NCBI GenBank assembly: GCA_009746045.1 | Contig: RPFO01000065.1 | Span: 4,909,368 to 4,973,367, forward strand | Direction of reading: 5' to 3' | DNA length: 64,000 nt | Source: Mesostigma viride | Taxonomy: Eukaryota; Streptophyta; Mesostigmatophyceae; Mesostigmatales; Mesostigmataceae | Shown here: positions 42,578-53,222 of the stretch, piece by piece | Layout of the letters: each line of letters opens with the position of its first letter | How positions within the stretch are numbered: position 1 is the first letter of the stretch | Notes under the pieces: model-generated | Told to the model about the DNA's origin: nothing | Databases searched by the model: none | The model's input: the letters and a program-made list of their open reading frames with translations, nothing else | Position numbers and translations under genes: made by a program

Positions 42578-44104
42578 ATGCCTACCTCTGATCTCGAACG
42601 TCTTATTAGTAGATTTACGGCCACTGAGCCGGAAGCATTAGCTGCCATTGCTGCCCATCCCCAACAATTAGGCAAGCACCCTTGTAAATTTGTAGGTGGA
42701 TTTTTATATGTGCAGATAGCAGATTCTCCCCCTCAATGGCGCCTGTATGTCCCTCCTATCTGTCGCTCCTCCTTGCTCTTTGAGTTGCATGACTTAGCTG
42801 CTCACCAGGGTGGTAAACGGGTACGGGACCTAGTAGCCCGCTCTTACTACTGGCCTTCCCTTTTAAAGGATGTAGATGAGTATGTTAGAACCTGTCAATC
42901 TTGCCAGGAGATGAAACCCAACAATGTAGGACAGATAGCAGAGCCTAGGACCTTACCTGATCCCATCATGCCGTGGGACTCCATTATGATGGATTTTGTA
43001 GGACCTTTTAGGAAGAATGATAGAGGTAACGCCCAGATCCTTGTTTTTGTAGATCGTTTTACTCGTATGTGTCATCTCGTGCCGTGTCCCTTAGAACTCA
43101 CCGCACGCGATTGCGCACGCCTATACCTTAATAACGTATATAGATATCATGGTTTGAGTAGGCAGTTTATTAGTGATAAGGATAAGTTATTCACTTCTGA
43201 TTTTTGGCAGCAGTTCTTCGCTGCTATCGGTACCAAGGTCACCTTCGGTACTGCCTACCACTCCTCCTCGTCTCATTTAGTAGAACGTTTGAATAGGGTA
43301 GTGGAAGAAGCTCTGCGTCACTATGTGAATGGCTCTGGGAGTGATTGGGAGGATTACCTATGTTTGGTAGAGTTTTCCCTTAACAATTGCCCTCAGGCTG
43401 CGCATGGTTATACGCCCTTCTTCCTAGATACTGGTAGACAACCTCTTACCCCTACCTCTCTTTTAGCTAGTCCTTTAAGGGACAAGGATGATGTGTCCCG
43501 GGATACTGTAGAAGGTGTGCAGGCGTTATTAGATAAGATGAAGAATGCACACGACAACGCTATTGCAGGGTACCATAGGGCGCAGGCCAAATACCTTGCT
43601 AGGTTGCGTGCCTCATTAGATAGAAGAGCACCTGAGATAGAAATAGGAGATTTAGTCTTAGTAGAAGGCCCCCGTGTTGGCCGCTTCGCTCATAAGTTCG
43701 AAGCTGAACTGAAAGTGAAACTTAGGCCCGCCTTCTTAGGACCTTTCCGTGTGTTGTCTAGAGTAGGTAATTTTCTGTATGAGATAGATATTCCTACCTC
43801 TTGGCAGACCCACTCTCGCACCTTTCATAGAAGCCAGCTGAAGCTCTATCATCAGAGCACGTTCGCTGGTAGAGAATTGGCCCCTGCCCCTTTAGAGCAT
43901 AACCCGGATACTGGTGAGGTAGAGGATGAGGTAGAGGGTATCGTGGCCCATAGAGATATCAAAAAAGGCCGCGGTACCCAGCGCCAGTATAAGGTGAAGT
44001 GGATGTATGCTCGTAGTGAGGTAGATAAGGTCTGGTATACTGAGAGTGAGCTAGATGGGTGTAGTCGCCTGCTGCAGGAGTATAAAACCCTGCATAAGCT
44101 CTAG
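42578..44104 (+). CDS. int: integrase with C-terminal chromodomain
   Basis: About 508 codons from the ATG at 42578; the frame is open upstream to about 42440, so it is likely the end of Pol. Zinc-binding HHCC: ELHDLAAHQGGKRVRDLVAR, then CQSCQ. Catalytic DDE: MMDFVGPF (first Asp), FISDKDKLFTSDFW (second Asp), and VERLNRVVEEALRHYV (Glu). The GPY-like region is LKVKLRPAFLGPFRVLSRVG. The chromodomain at about 43930-44075 (VEGIVAHRDIKKGRGTQRQY; YKVKWMYARSEVDKVWYTES) defines a chromovirus. No frame break is seen. Confidence 0.93.
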   Translation: MPTSDLERLISRFTATEPEALAAIAAHPQQLGKHPCKFVGGFLYVQIADSPPQWRLYVPPICRSSLLFELHDLAAHQGGKRVRDLVARSYYWPSLLKDVDEYVRTCQSCQEMKPNNVGQIAEPRTLPDPIMPWDSIMMDFVGPFRKNDRGNAQILVFVDRFTRMCHLVPCPLELTARDCARLYLNNVYRYHGLSRQFISDKDKLFTSDFWQQFFAAIGTKVTFGTAYHSSSSHLVERLNRVVEEALRHYVNGSGSDWEDYLCLVEFSLNNCPQAAHGYTPFFLDTGRQPLTPTSLLASPLRDKDDVSRDTVEGVQALLDKMKNAHDNAIAGYHRAQAKYLARLRASLDRRAPEIEIGDLVLVEGPRVGRFAHKFEAELKVKLRPAFLGPFRVLSRVGNFLYEIDIPTSWQTHSRTFHRSQLKLYHQSTFAGRELAPAPLEHNPDTGEVEDEVEGIVAHRDIKKGRGTQRQYKVKWMYARSEVDKVWYTESELDGCSRLLQEYKTLHKL

Positions 44105-44180
44105 TTGTAGACCTTCTCCTCTCTTATGTTATGTCTGCTGTCGACGGATGGTTGGTTGTCCCCTCCCCTCCGCAGCCGTC

Positions 44181-45798
44181 ATGTCAGAGCCTACCCCTCC
44201 GGCTGAGAGCTCGCTGCCGTCCCCGCCCCCACCGGACCCTGAGCTGTATTTCGAGGCCCTTCCGGGCCGCTGGGTGTCGCGATCTAGTTACCCGGGTGGC
44301 GTGGTGCAGCCGGCCCTTCAGGCCCAACATGCGGCTTAGTCAGGGCGGCCCTCTTCGGGGTCACGTGGTATGGTCCTTCCCCTGATGAGCCGCACCAGCT
44401 TGTCCTGCACGGGTTCGATGATGCCGGACACTGTTTGTTGGGGTGTGGTTCCAGCTGTCCCGCCTTGGGGCAGATAGATGCGGTTCTCCGGTGTTGCCGT
44501 GTGTTCTCCTACCTCTCCACTCCTGTGGGCCGTACCTGCCTACGGGAGGTGTTCCCGTGGCTTCCAGCTGAGGGTGATGCTGAGGTAGACGAGAACCCCT
44601 GCGACCTTTTACGGGCCGTAGAGTTCATGGAGATAGCTGATCAGTCGGCGGGACTAGCGGTTAGTGGTCCTACCCCTTCGGGCGCCCCAGCCGAGGTACA
44701 TTATACTCCAGATTATTCTGCCTCGAGCGCTGCGTCCGCCTCCTCGGCGTCTGTTCCTCCCTCTCCGGTCCCGTCGTCCCCTCGGTCGACCCGGGATGTC
44801 GCAGTGGAGCCTACCCCTTCGGGTTTGCCTGATCCTCTTTCGGCGACGGTCTCGGCTATGCAGGCTCAGATCCAGTCTTTGACCACGGCGTTTGGGGCCT
44901 TCCTTGCGGCCCAGGCGCAGGTCCCGGCCACGCCGGCTGGATCCGCGCCCCCTACCCCTTCTGTCGCCCCGGCGACTACGGCTTCGCCCGCGCCCCCGCC
45001 TGCGCCCGCGGTCGCTGTGGTTCCGGCGGCTCCTGCGACTCCTGCTGCCTCTGCGCCTGTTACCGCTGTACCTGCGCCTACGCGGGAGTCTCCTGCCCCT
45101 GTTAGCTCGCCCTCCGTCGCTGCTTCCGAGCCTCCTCCCGCTCAGGCGCAGACGTCGCGGGGTTTCTTTGGCGATACTAGCGGGCTTCCCAGACTTTGGG
45201 AGGGTGGTCCTCCGCAGAGGATTCCGGTTCCTGACTGGGGCCTGGATGGTAGTCAATCTTATGCAGGACTGCCTGTCCCTACGGGCCCCATTTTCAACAT
45301 GTGGCCTGAGGGTGCACCGGCAACGGAGACCGGCGCGCCTGCGTCGTTGGCGGGTCCGTCACGGCCCTCTCTGGCTTCGGGTCCGGCGCGACCTCCTGTT
45401 TTACCAGTGCCCCCTGCGTCGGTGTCGGCTCCTGCGAGGTTCGGCACATCCGGTTGTGGCCGTCCAACGTGGAGCCCCTGGTGGACCTGTTCTTCCCGAC
45501 GGGTATGCGCCCTCGGATTCGGTACCATCGCCTCCTCCTGCGGGCCCTTTGCCTGATCGCGGTAGAGCCTTTCCTTCGCCTCTTTGCCTGTGGCTTTCTG
45601 GACTGGGCCCGTGGCCAGGTCGTCCTCACGCAGCATAGGTATTACTGGGCCTTCCTGGGCCTCTTTCCTGACGGCGTGTGGGCCGATGTTTTCCTCACTG
45701 TAGATAGGCATGACAATGTTGAGGATGTGGCTCACTACCAGGCCTACCTGGAGGTCCTGCTGGCCTCTCGTGGCACTTACCAGACGGATGGCCACTAG
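44181..45798 (+). CDS. extra 3' ORF of the chromovirus, frame-shifted
   Basis: Starting at ATG 44181 (MSEPTPPAESSLPSPPPPDP; FEALPGRWVSRSSYPGGVVQ), it shifts near 44335 to RAALFGVTWYGPSPDEPHQL and SYLSTPVGRTCLREVFPWLP. It continues through a long Ala/Pro/Ser region with one helix (SAMQAQIQSLTTAFGAFLAA) to about 45450. A further shift leads to the C-terminus RLWPSNVEPLVDLFFPTGMR, HRYYWAFLGLFPDGVWADVF and HYQAYLEVLLAS, stopping at 45798. It is far richer in GC than gag-pol. The C-terminus resembles the ORF at 11962-13733. Function is unknown; I see no signal peptide or clear transmembrane pair to call it envelope. Confidence 0.6.
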
Positions 45799-46169
45799 AT
45801 AGAGGGCCTTAGGCCCGACCTGAGGGTGTTGTCCCTCCGGTATGTAGAGTCGCCCTCATATTCTGGCCAGTTGGTTGGCTGTTCTTGGCCCTTAGCGCTG
45901 ATGTGTTTACTCTGTGTGTCCTGCCCAGTGCCGTCCCCCCCCGGCCAGGACTCCGTTCCAGGCAGTTAGGGGAACCTTAGTACCACCAGGCTTGGTGCTG
46001 GCTAACCCTACACCACCCGGCGTGGTGGTGGAGACCGTGTGAACTATTGGTGCTTTGTATCTGGGATGGTCTATCGATTGTGTTGGTGTGTGCTGGGTGC
46101 GTTAGGATTATTTTCCTACCCCTCTGGTTCCCTCCTCTCTGCGTAGGGAGAGGGCTCCCTACCTTTTGT
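45799..46169 (+). other. 3' untranslated spacer of the chromovirus
   Basis: Non-coding stretch between the extra ORF and the polypurine tract. CCACCAGGC and CCACCCGGC near 45982 and 46012 form a small duplicated phrase (ACCACC(A/C)GGC(T/G)TGGTG) with hairpin potential. Confidence 0.45.
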
Positions 46170-46181
46170 GGGGGGGGGAGG
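46170..46181 (+). promoter_or_regulatory. polypurine tract
   Basis: GGGGGGGGGAGG directly abuts the TGTTACG start of the 3' LTR, the expected primer for plus-strand synthesis. Confidence 0.85.
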
Positions 46182-46752
46182 TGTTACGTCGCGTAACAAT
46201 TCGTTGTAGTTACGGACGTAAATTAGGTCCTTGGCCTCGGTTGTTCCTAGGTTACGTGCAGTTCTAGTTTGGACATGATTGTCCCCGTAACAGTACTGTG
46301 GTATAGTGGGTGCCTTTGGGCGCCGCGCCGCGTACTATATTAGTGGTCCTTATCCTTTTGTAGAATGTAGTGGACAGGCGTGCATCTGTGCACCTGCTTG
46401 TGTTTCTGTGTTTCTGCAGGCGAGGGCCAGGTCGGCCCGAGCCTGTTGGACCGTTGGTGACCATTTATGCACGTTCCACTCCTTGTGGGGTCACCCGGCG
46501 TGTGTTAAATGAATTAACACATATTAGCTTGGGTCACGGCAGTTTAGTTGTGTTTCCTTCCTCTTTTCCTGGAGTAAACGGGTTTGATTAAATGGCCTAT
46601 GGCGTATTACAGTAGTACATATGTAAATGCATTGAGATCTGGTTCGTCTCGGTCGTCTTTCGCTAGGGGTGTATATAGAGGCAGCCTCACTAGTTTAGGT
46701 AGTATCAGGACAGGTAGAGGTAGAGGTGGTGGCCGAGGCTTGCGGCGTAACA
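46182..46752 (+). repeat. 3' LTR
   Basis: 571 bp, the same length as the 5' LTR at an offset of 9520. It ends GGCGTAACA and is followed by the target duplication TCTGG (46753-46757) and the rest of the interrupted half-LINE. Confidence 0.93.
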
Positions 46753-46757
46753 TCTGG

Positions 46758-47787
46758 GCTCCATCCATCTCCGCCCCCACACTCCGTTCCATCCTCACGG
46801 AAGCCTTCCAGCAGCACGTGACCCCCCTTGCATGCCGGCTGCCGACGTAGCAGCAATGCATGGGTGGTGCCCACGCTGGCTACTGAACTTCCTCACATTT
46901 CTACCACCGCCGCCTCCACCTCCACTGCCATTTCCGCCTCCACTGCGTGCCGACATCAAAGCCCAGCTCCTCGACCTCGACCAACGCCTTCAAGCCACCG
47001 CCACCGCCCTTGAGTGCTTGCATGACACCGCCGGCCTCACCGCCCAGGCGGTGAAGGACATCGCCGCCCAGCCGGCACCTGCTGGCCCGGCCGGCGATGC
47101 TCCCTCCACCTGGCGGCGGACTTGCTTAAGCATCACACCACCTCCACCATGCACCTCCACCATCGTGGCACAACTCAAGCAACAAGCCCTCGACCTTCAT
47201 AAGGAGGCCGACATCACCAAGCGCAGCCACAATGTCATCAGTCAAGCACTTCGACCAGCCGGCAGTTGAGACCTCCACGAGCCTTCTTGAGGCATTTAAT
47301 TAAGCGCGCCATTTTTGCCCCCATGCAACTCACTGGTGAGCTGCGGATGCATGTCGGCTGTCCGCCTCCCGGCCCCGCGCGCGGGGTAAGGCTGGCCCGG
47401 CACCTGTGCTCCTCACCTTTAAGTACATGGCCCGGACAAGCTGGCGTTCCTTAAAATGCCGCAAGAAGCTCTCGGAGACTCGATCGCTTCAGGCGCTGGA
47501 CGACGACTTGACCCTGGCCCAGCAACAGCGGCGACGCGAGCTATGGCCGACCTACCTTCAGCTCCGGCAGAGCGGAAGGGGGAAGCCGGTATACTGGAGG
47601 GGGGCGGTCATCCACGTTGACCACAAGCCCTGGCAGGCCCCGGCCTCCTGCATGCCACCTCAGACTAGGAAATATATACAGTAGTGTAGATTAGTCAGGC
47701 TTAGCCTAGCATGTGGCCCACGCGCATGTGCGCCCATAATGGCCCCCATGGATGATGCCTTCAGAAGTTAGCCAAGCCATGCCTATA
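46758..47787 (+). mobile_element. 3' half of the interrupted half-LINE
   Basis: It continues ORF1 after the LTR: SISAPTLRSILTEAFQQHVT, then (shifted) DIKAQLLDLDQRLQATATAL, KDIAAQPAPAGPAGD and, near 47406-47690, the C-terminal domain (DDDLTLAQQQRRRELWPTYL; VYWRGAVIHVDHKPW). The first part of a family C 3' UTR follows (GTGGCCCACGCGCATGTGCG), cut off at about 47787 by the next element. With 36005-36656 it forms one ~1.7-kb unit. Confidence 0.75.
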
Positions 47788-48690
47788 ATTCTTCGACATG
47801 GAGGAAGGTGAGAATTCCGAGAAGCTTGCACGTGCGTTTGAGAGAGAAATTCCTAGTCGCATGGGCCTTACTGAAGAGATCGAGCTGGTCGCCCACCGCC
47901 TTCCCCGCGCGCGGGGTAAGGCAGGGGCGCCCCCGCTCCTTCTAATTCTCACCTTTAAGAACCCGGCGGACAAGATTTCCTTCCTCAGACGCCGCAAGCG
48001 GCTCGAGAAGACTCACTTCACCCTTGACGACGACTTGACCCTGGCGCAGCAACAACGGCGACGGGAGCTATAGATGGCCGACCTACCTCCAGCTTCGGCA
48101 GACCAAGGCGGGCCAGCCGGTGTACTTGAAGGGGGCGGCCATCTACGTCGGCCACAAGCCCTGGCACGCGACCCCCTCGACCACCGCGGCCCCAGCGACT
48201 CCAGAAGCCCCAGCCTATAGGGGAACTACACAGCAGCAGTAGTAGTGTAGAATAGTTAGACGGCCGTGGCCTTGTAGATGCCCGCCTACTACAGGCACTA
48301 TACCAGCTGAGGCCTAGCACTTTTAGTCATGTACATGTGTGCCTATGATGAGCCACCCTCCAGATGAACTGCCTACTAGCTGTAATTTTTATTATGCAGT
48401 GCCCATGCAGAGAGCTACTCTCTGCTGAGAACCCATGCCCTAGCTCTTGTCTATAGCCATGATGATCTTCCCCCACATGCATGCTCCCCCTTAGCTGAAC
48501 ATAGCGTGATAGATCATGAGGGTGCCGGTGCCCTGGTGAACCTAGAGCAAGGGTAGCTTACATTCCCACCCTTGCATGAAGTAGCCCAGAATGTATTAAA
48601 AGCCATATGCCCCTTCTCAGGCCGGATATGTGCTACATTTACTCCCAACGGAGTTATGTTCCCAATTAATTTTTTATTAATATAATTTCC
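47788..48690 (+). mobile_element. half-LINE copy A3 (5' truncated)
   Basis: It enters ORF1 at FDMEEGENSEKLARAFEREI. The C-terminal domain is open from 47798 to 48073 (KISFLRRRKRLEKTHFTLDD) and then hits a TAG created around 48071. The family A 3' UTR and the terminal TACTCCCAACGGAGTTATGTT (about 48640) follow. The tail is only a short AATTAATTTTT. A second unassigned AT-rich stretch fills 48691-48850. Confidence 0.7.
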
Positions 48691-48855
48691 CTATATACTT
48701 AATAATGGGACCTCGATCCCATGGATGGTGCACTAAGAATGTAGCCATGCTATGCCTTTGCAGAGAGCTAGATGCTCTCTGTTGAGAAGCCTTGCCCTTG
48801 CTCTTCTATAGCTATGATGATCTTCCCCCACATGACAGGCTCCCCCTAGCTTATA

Positions 48856-49283
48856 ATTAATTAATTAAAATCGATCATAGCTCCGTTGGGAGCATATGTA
48901 ACACATAGCCCTGAGAAAGGGGCATCTATGGGGTTGTAATACAATCCAGGCGACAACCTGCAGGTTGAGGATGTACAACTATCACCTGCTCTGGGTGCAC
49001 AAGGTGCACCTGCACCGCCATGATGGTTCATGCCTCTTTAACAAGCACAGGCACACAAGGCGGCTTGAGGAGAGGGCCTAGAAGGCCTGCATGACATATG
49101 GGGTGGAAGGTATGTAGCTAGGCTATAGATAGCTGGTGTACACATGGCATCTCAGCAGAGAGTAACTCCCTGCATAGGCATAGCATGGCTAAATTCTGAC
49201 TGCAACATCCGTGGGAGGTCCCATTGTAGGCATGACGTGGCTATATACTGAAGGCATCATCCATGGGGGCCATTATGGGCGCA
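48856..49283 (-). mobile_element. half-LINE family C 3' UTR fragment
   Basis: Minus-strand 3' end with an (AATT)n tail at 48856-48868, the GCTCCCAACGGAGC stem (about 48880-48893) and a 3' UTR near-identical to 33617-34000 and 54080-54490. It contains no ORF1. It ends at the GCGCACATG boundary where a LINE ORF2 copy begins. Confidence 0.7.
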
Positions 49284-49284
49284 C

Positions 49285-50750
49285 ATGGTTCTGGTACAAG
49301 CGCCTCGGGCACCCGGACGGCTTCGGCCGGCCCCACCGCCCGCCACGACATCCCCGGCGCCCCAGCCAAGCGGCTTCGTACCTGGGCCACGGCCACGGCC
49401 GAGGTCGTGGGCCGGGACAGCTGCGCCGCCCCCACCCCTGCTCCCAGCCGCCGCCGCCCGCCCGGCCGCCCTGGCCGGCCCCGCTGGGCCCCCGGCCCCG
49501 CCTAGGTCAGCGGTGGACTACCTAGTCCCCCCGCTGGTCGGCCCATGCATGCACTTGGCGACCCGTCTGACATGCCTCCTTTCACCTCTCGCGAGGTCAC
49601 GGAGGCAGTCCAGCGCCTGCGTTATGACGCAGCCACCGGCTCTGACGAGATTCCTAGCTGCCGCAGTTGTAAAACTTGCAGCCGAATTCGAGGACACAGG
49701 TGTTATGCTGCTCTTCCGGGACATCTGCAACCGCCTTCTGCTGTCGTCGCAACCACCTCCAGCGGCCTGGCAACACAGTTTTCGCACGATGCTGTACAAG
49801 AACAAGGGGTCGCCTGCCGACGACCCCGGCAACTACAGAGGGGTGTGCATTCAAAGTGCCCCCCTCAAGCTTCTTATATGCGGCTCATCCTGAACCGCCT
49901 GCGCACGGCCCTGGACGGTCACCTCAGCGAGACTTGCAGCACGGCTTCCGTTCAGGTCGCAACACAGTACAGGCGCTCTTCGCTACTCGCCGACTGGTGG
50001 AGGAACTGCAACGCCTTCAGCCTGGTGAGTCCCCTTTGCACCTTGTGCTGGTGGTCTTCATCAAAGCCTTCGATTCGGTTTTCTGGCCTGCGCTTTGGGA
50101 CATCCTCGAGTTGTTCCGGATCCCCCGCCCCCTGATTGCTGTCATCCGCAACCTGTATGAAGGGTCCACCACTTCGGTGCGCACTTCTTACGGGACCACG
50201 CCCCCATGCCCTTTACAGAAGGGTGTGTGGCAGGGCTGCGTGCTGTCGCCCTACCTGTTCATTATTGTTGTCGAATACGTAATGATTCAGGCGCGCAAGC
50301 GATTTGCACGCATCGTGGGCAGGGAACCAGGAGTGCAGGTTGCTAACAAATTCTGGCATGGCGGTGCGGACACGGAGATCCGGCTGGCAGACATCATCTA
50401 CGCAGACGACACCACCCTCTTCGAGGACACTGGGCACGTGCAGACATCAGCTTGACTGCCTGGCTCTCGAGGCCCGTGCAGTGGGGCTTGAGGTCAGCAA
50501 GAAGACAGAGGCCCTGGCGGTTGGGCTCACCAACTCACCGCCGCCCCTCTATCTCCTAGACGGCTCTCGAGTCCTGTATCGGGACCGCGTTAAGCTGCTG
50601 GGCAGCCTGCTCCCCAGCTGCGAGGTTGATGTGGACCATCGCATCTCCCTCGCCTGGCACGCTTTACGCCAGTACCGGGCCCTGTGGCGCAAGCCCGGGT
50701 TGGTCAGTACGCCGTACGGAGCCGCAAAAATACGGGAAAACGTACACTGA
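49285..50750 (+). pseudogene. LINE ORF2 reverse transcriptase, frame-shifted copy
   Basis: Plus-strand RT in at least four frames: SGTSASGTRTASAGPTA linker, FTSREVTEAVQRLRYDAATG, CCSSGTSATAFCC-region shadow frames, then QHGFRSGRNTVQALFATRRL, FIKAFDSVFWPALWDILELF, YGTTPPCPLQKGVWQGCVLS and IIYADDTTLFEDTGHV. After another shift it reads LDCLALEARAVGLEVSKKTE to KLLGSLLPSCEVDVDHRISL. The copy breaks at about 50700 and lacks the endonuclease. It is close in sequence to the copy at 28.4-29.9 kb. Confidence 0.75.
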
Positions 50751-50988
50751 AGGCCTCCGCCGTATATACGCGTACTTTACTTCAGAATACGCGGTTTGGA
50801 CTTAGAATTTTTCGGGGGTACCAGCGGGCAGCGGGCACTGGCACGGTGCCCAGGTTCTGGGCGCGGCGCGTTCATTGCACATTTGAGATTTTTACTACTA
50901 GAAGTAGATGCGTACAGTTCTTTCCATAAAGCGCAAGCCTTGCAAAATCTTTGGCCGGTAGGAGACAGCTAGGACTAGGTACATACGC

Positions 50989-51104
50989 ATCCATGGTTTT
51001 CCTTGCTTGCTTTTCATGCATCACCACATGACATCAAGTTTATTACAATAAGTGTGCTAGCATCAAAGGTGGAACATCACTGACTAGTCAACCGGCTGGC
51101 CCTT
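50989..51104 (+). repeat. 116-bp direct repeat, copy 1
   Basis: ATCCATGGTTTTCCTTGC through CAACCGGCTGGCCCTT. It is identical by eye to 51462-51577, offset 473. The interval 51105-51461 lies between the copies. Confidence 0.85.
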
Positions 51105-51175
51105 AGGCCACCCGTATGATAGGGAAACCACACTGCAGCACAAGGCTGGCCCCCTCCGGCCATGCCCTTGTACCC
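51103..51175 (+). repeat. 73-bp repeat shared with 61646-61718
   Basis: TTAGGCCACCCGTATGATAG through CCATGCCCTTGTACCC occurs here and at 61646-61718 in the same orientation. The second site is about 230 bp beyond the stop of the DIRS-like ORF. It is probably part of that element's terminal region. Confidence 0.8.
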
Positions 51176-51461
51176 CCCAAAAACAGCATTGCCAGGGTGG
51201 GTGGGTGGGAGGCAAAAAACTGCTTCCCGCAAACGGGGAAGCCACCCTTTAGCAGAATCCACCAGGGCTGCCTACGTTGGCCGACCGAAAAGCGGTGCCG
51301 CACCTTCATTTCTAAGGCGCCGCGCCAACTTCAGTATCGCACTAGTAGCAGCCCGTGTATCTGCCAGCGTACACTTTGTTGGACTACAACAAGACTGTTG
51401 TACGGCAACGCATTCCCAGCTCGCTCAGATTCCACAGATAAATTGAGCAAGAGCTCAGCAA

Positions 51462-51577
51462 ATCCATGGTTTTCCTTGCTTGCTTTTCATGCATCACCAC
51501 ATGACATCAAGTTTATTACAATAAGTGTGCTAGCATCAAAGGTGGAACATCACTGACTAGTCAACCGGCTGGCCCTT
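51462..51577 (+). repeat. 116-bp direct repeat, copy 2
   Basis: Second copy of 50989-51104. It is followed by CAACTGGAACCACCAGAACGG, similar to CAACTGGCGCCACGAAAACGG at about 61608, which again links this patch to the DIRS flank. Confidence 0.85.
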
Positions 51578-53044
51578 CAATTGTGTCAACTGGAACCACC
51601 AGAACGGACTGAGTATGGGCATCTTAGTAAGTATGAGAGTATCTAGCCAAATAACATTTTCTGGCCCACCCTTGGAACCAAGGATGCTTTTATATCAAAT
51701 AACTTTGGGGTCATGTCATTGGTCACATATCTATGCCCCACAGCTGCTATAAATAGCACCCCCCCCAAGGGGGTACGGTGCAGATGGGGTTCAAGAGATA
51801 TATAATGCAATATGGACCATTTCTCAAAATCTGCTGACCCTGGCCCTTTGAGGGGAGTTCAAGATAATCACAGGCATGCCATAGATGCATTCACAACATG
51901 ACATGCCATAGAACTGCACAGGCTAGCTAGCATACAGCCCGAAATAGCTCAGACCGTTATAACGGGTGCAGTTATTTTGGGGTGTTTTGGTAGCACTACC
52001 GTATAGGCATTCAATTCCAACGTGGCACAAAACATCATAGATGGCCACACATGGATTCCCAAACACATTTCCAGCTTAAAAATCACAACAGCATGCTATA
52101 CAACAAGTATAAAGCTTGTGCCAAGGCCCAAAACCAAGCGTATAACGGGTTCACAAGGAGCTACATTATCAATGCATCCAACACACTATAAAGCAATTCC
52201 AATGATTGGCAATGATAGAGAAAACAAAAGAACTCACCTGGTTGTGCTTCCATGCAAGCAGGCCCTGGCCATTCATGTTTCTTGCATGCACTATGGACGC
52301 ACAAGCAGAAGGATAACTTGGGCCAGCAAACCAAGAAGCAATGCCTAGAGCTTGCCAGAAAACCAATTGTCTCGCTATGTCTGTGCAGGGAAAAGCATCC
52401 CGCTATCAAGCCCACCATGTTAAGAGACAATACCAAACGCTACTTCACTGGTTTCGTTGAAGCCTTAGCTAATAGCAATCAAATCTGGTCCAAAATCTGC
52501 GTGACATAGTGGTATTCCCCAACCATCACAAGCGAACGCGTACAAGCACTAAAGCAACAAAACGACAAGCAAAAACCATCGATTACATGTATACAACTAG
52601 TTTATAAACGATAGGACGACTTGGTACTGTAATGTATAAACGCTAACATGTTAATACGTACCAGGTCGAAACCGCAGATTACCTGCTGTGCGGGAGCCAT
52701 CACTCCCACCTCACGGACATAGCCTCGAACCTTTCCTGGCCGTCATCGCTAATAAAACATGTCAAGAATAACGTAACAAGTCTATCCACGCGCAAATATA
52801 TGGACGTTTGCTGCCGAACAACAGGTAGCATACGCACTGTCACTGCCTGGCCGCTGACAGGATCTGCTGCACCGATTAGAACCTAGAGACATACTTGCGC
52901 ACATCCAGACGCTTCACGGCCAGAGTTATAACCTTTATAACACTCAAGGATAATTACTACAAAATTTGAGTTCAAAATTCCAAGCCATGCTCTCGTACCA
53001 GTCATTTGCCTGCACCGCCATAGCCGCGGACGTCAATTATTTTC
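51578..53044. other. no gene seen
   Basis: Moderately AT-rich sequence. Short ORFs near 52000-52500 have no recognisable content. No tail or LINE 3' stem is found. Confidence 0.4.
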
Positions 53045-53084
53045 GAGTTTTTGTAAACATCAGACACTGATTTCTTCAGACGAT

Positions 53085-53222
53085 GCACAAGGCTGGGCGC
53101 GGCGCAGCGTGCGCAAGGCTGGCGTGCGCAAGGCTGGGGAGTGCGCGAGGCTGGGAGTGCGCAAGGCTGGGAGTGCATCGTGGCTGGGCGCGGCGCGGCA
53201 GCGTGCGCAAGGCTGGCGCGTA
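53085..53222 (+). repeat. GCAAGGCTGG-type short tandem cluster
   Basis: Irregular repeats of GTGCGCAAGGCTGG and GGCGCGGCGC variants, unusually GC-rich for the neighbourhood. Mirrored at about 61214-61351. Confidence 0.7.

Larger units (their letters stand above)
36662..46752 (+). mobile_element. complete Gypsy/chromovirus LTR retrotransposon, 10,091 bp
   Basis: Two 571-bp LTRs bound a leader, a small 5' ORF, gag, PR-RT-RNase H, integrase with chromodomain, and an extra 3' ORF, followed by a polypurine tract. The 5-bp target duplication TCTGG lies at 36657-36661 and 46753-46757. I count about three differences between the LTRs, so insertion is recent relative to the degenerate LINEs around it. 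The gag/pol and pol/integrase frames change at G-runs; otherwise the domains look intact. Integrase-linked chromodomains steer chromoviruses to heterochromatin. Confidence 0.93.

Noticed and set aside
44654..45256. 200-aa Arg-rich minus-strand ORF
   Set aside because: It is a shadow of the Ala/Pro-rich plus-strand accessory ORF, caused by GC-rich codons.
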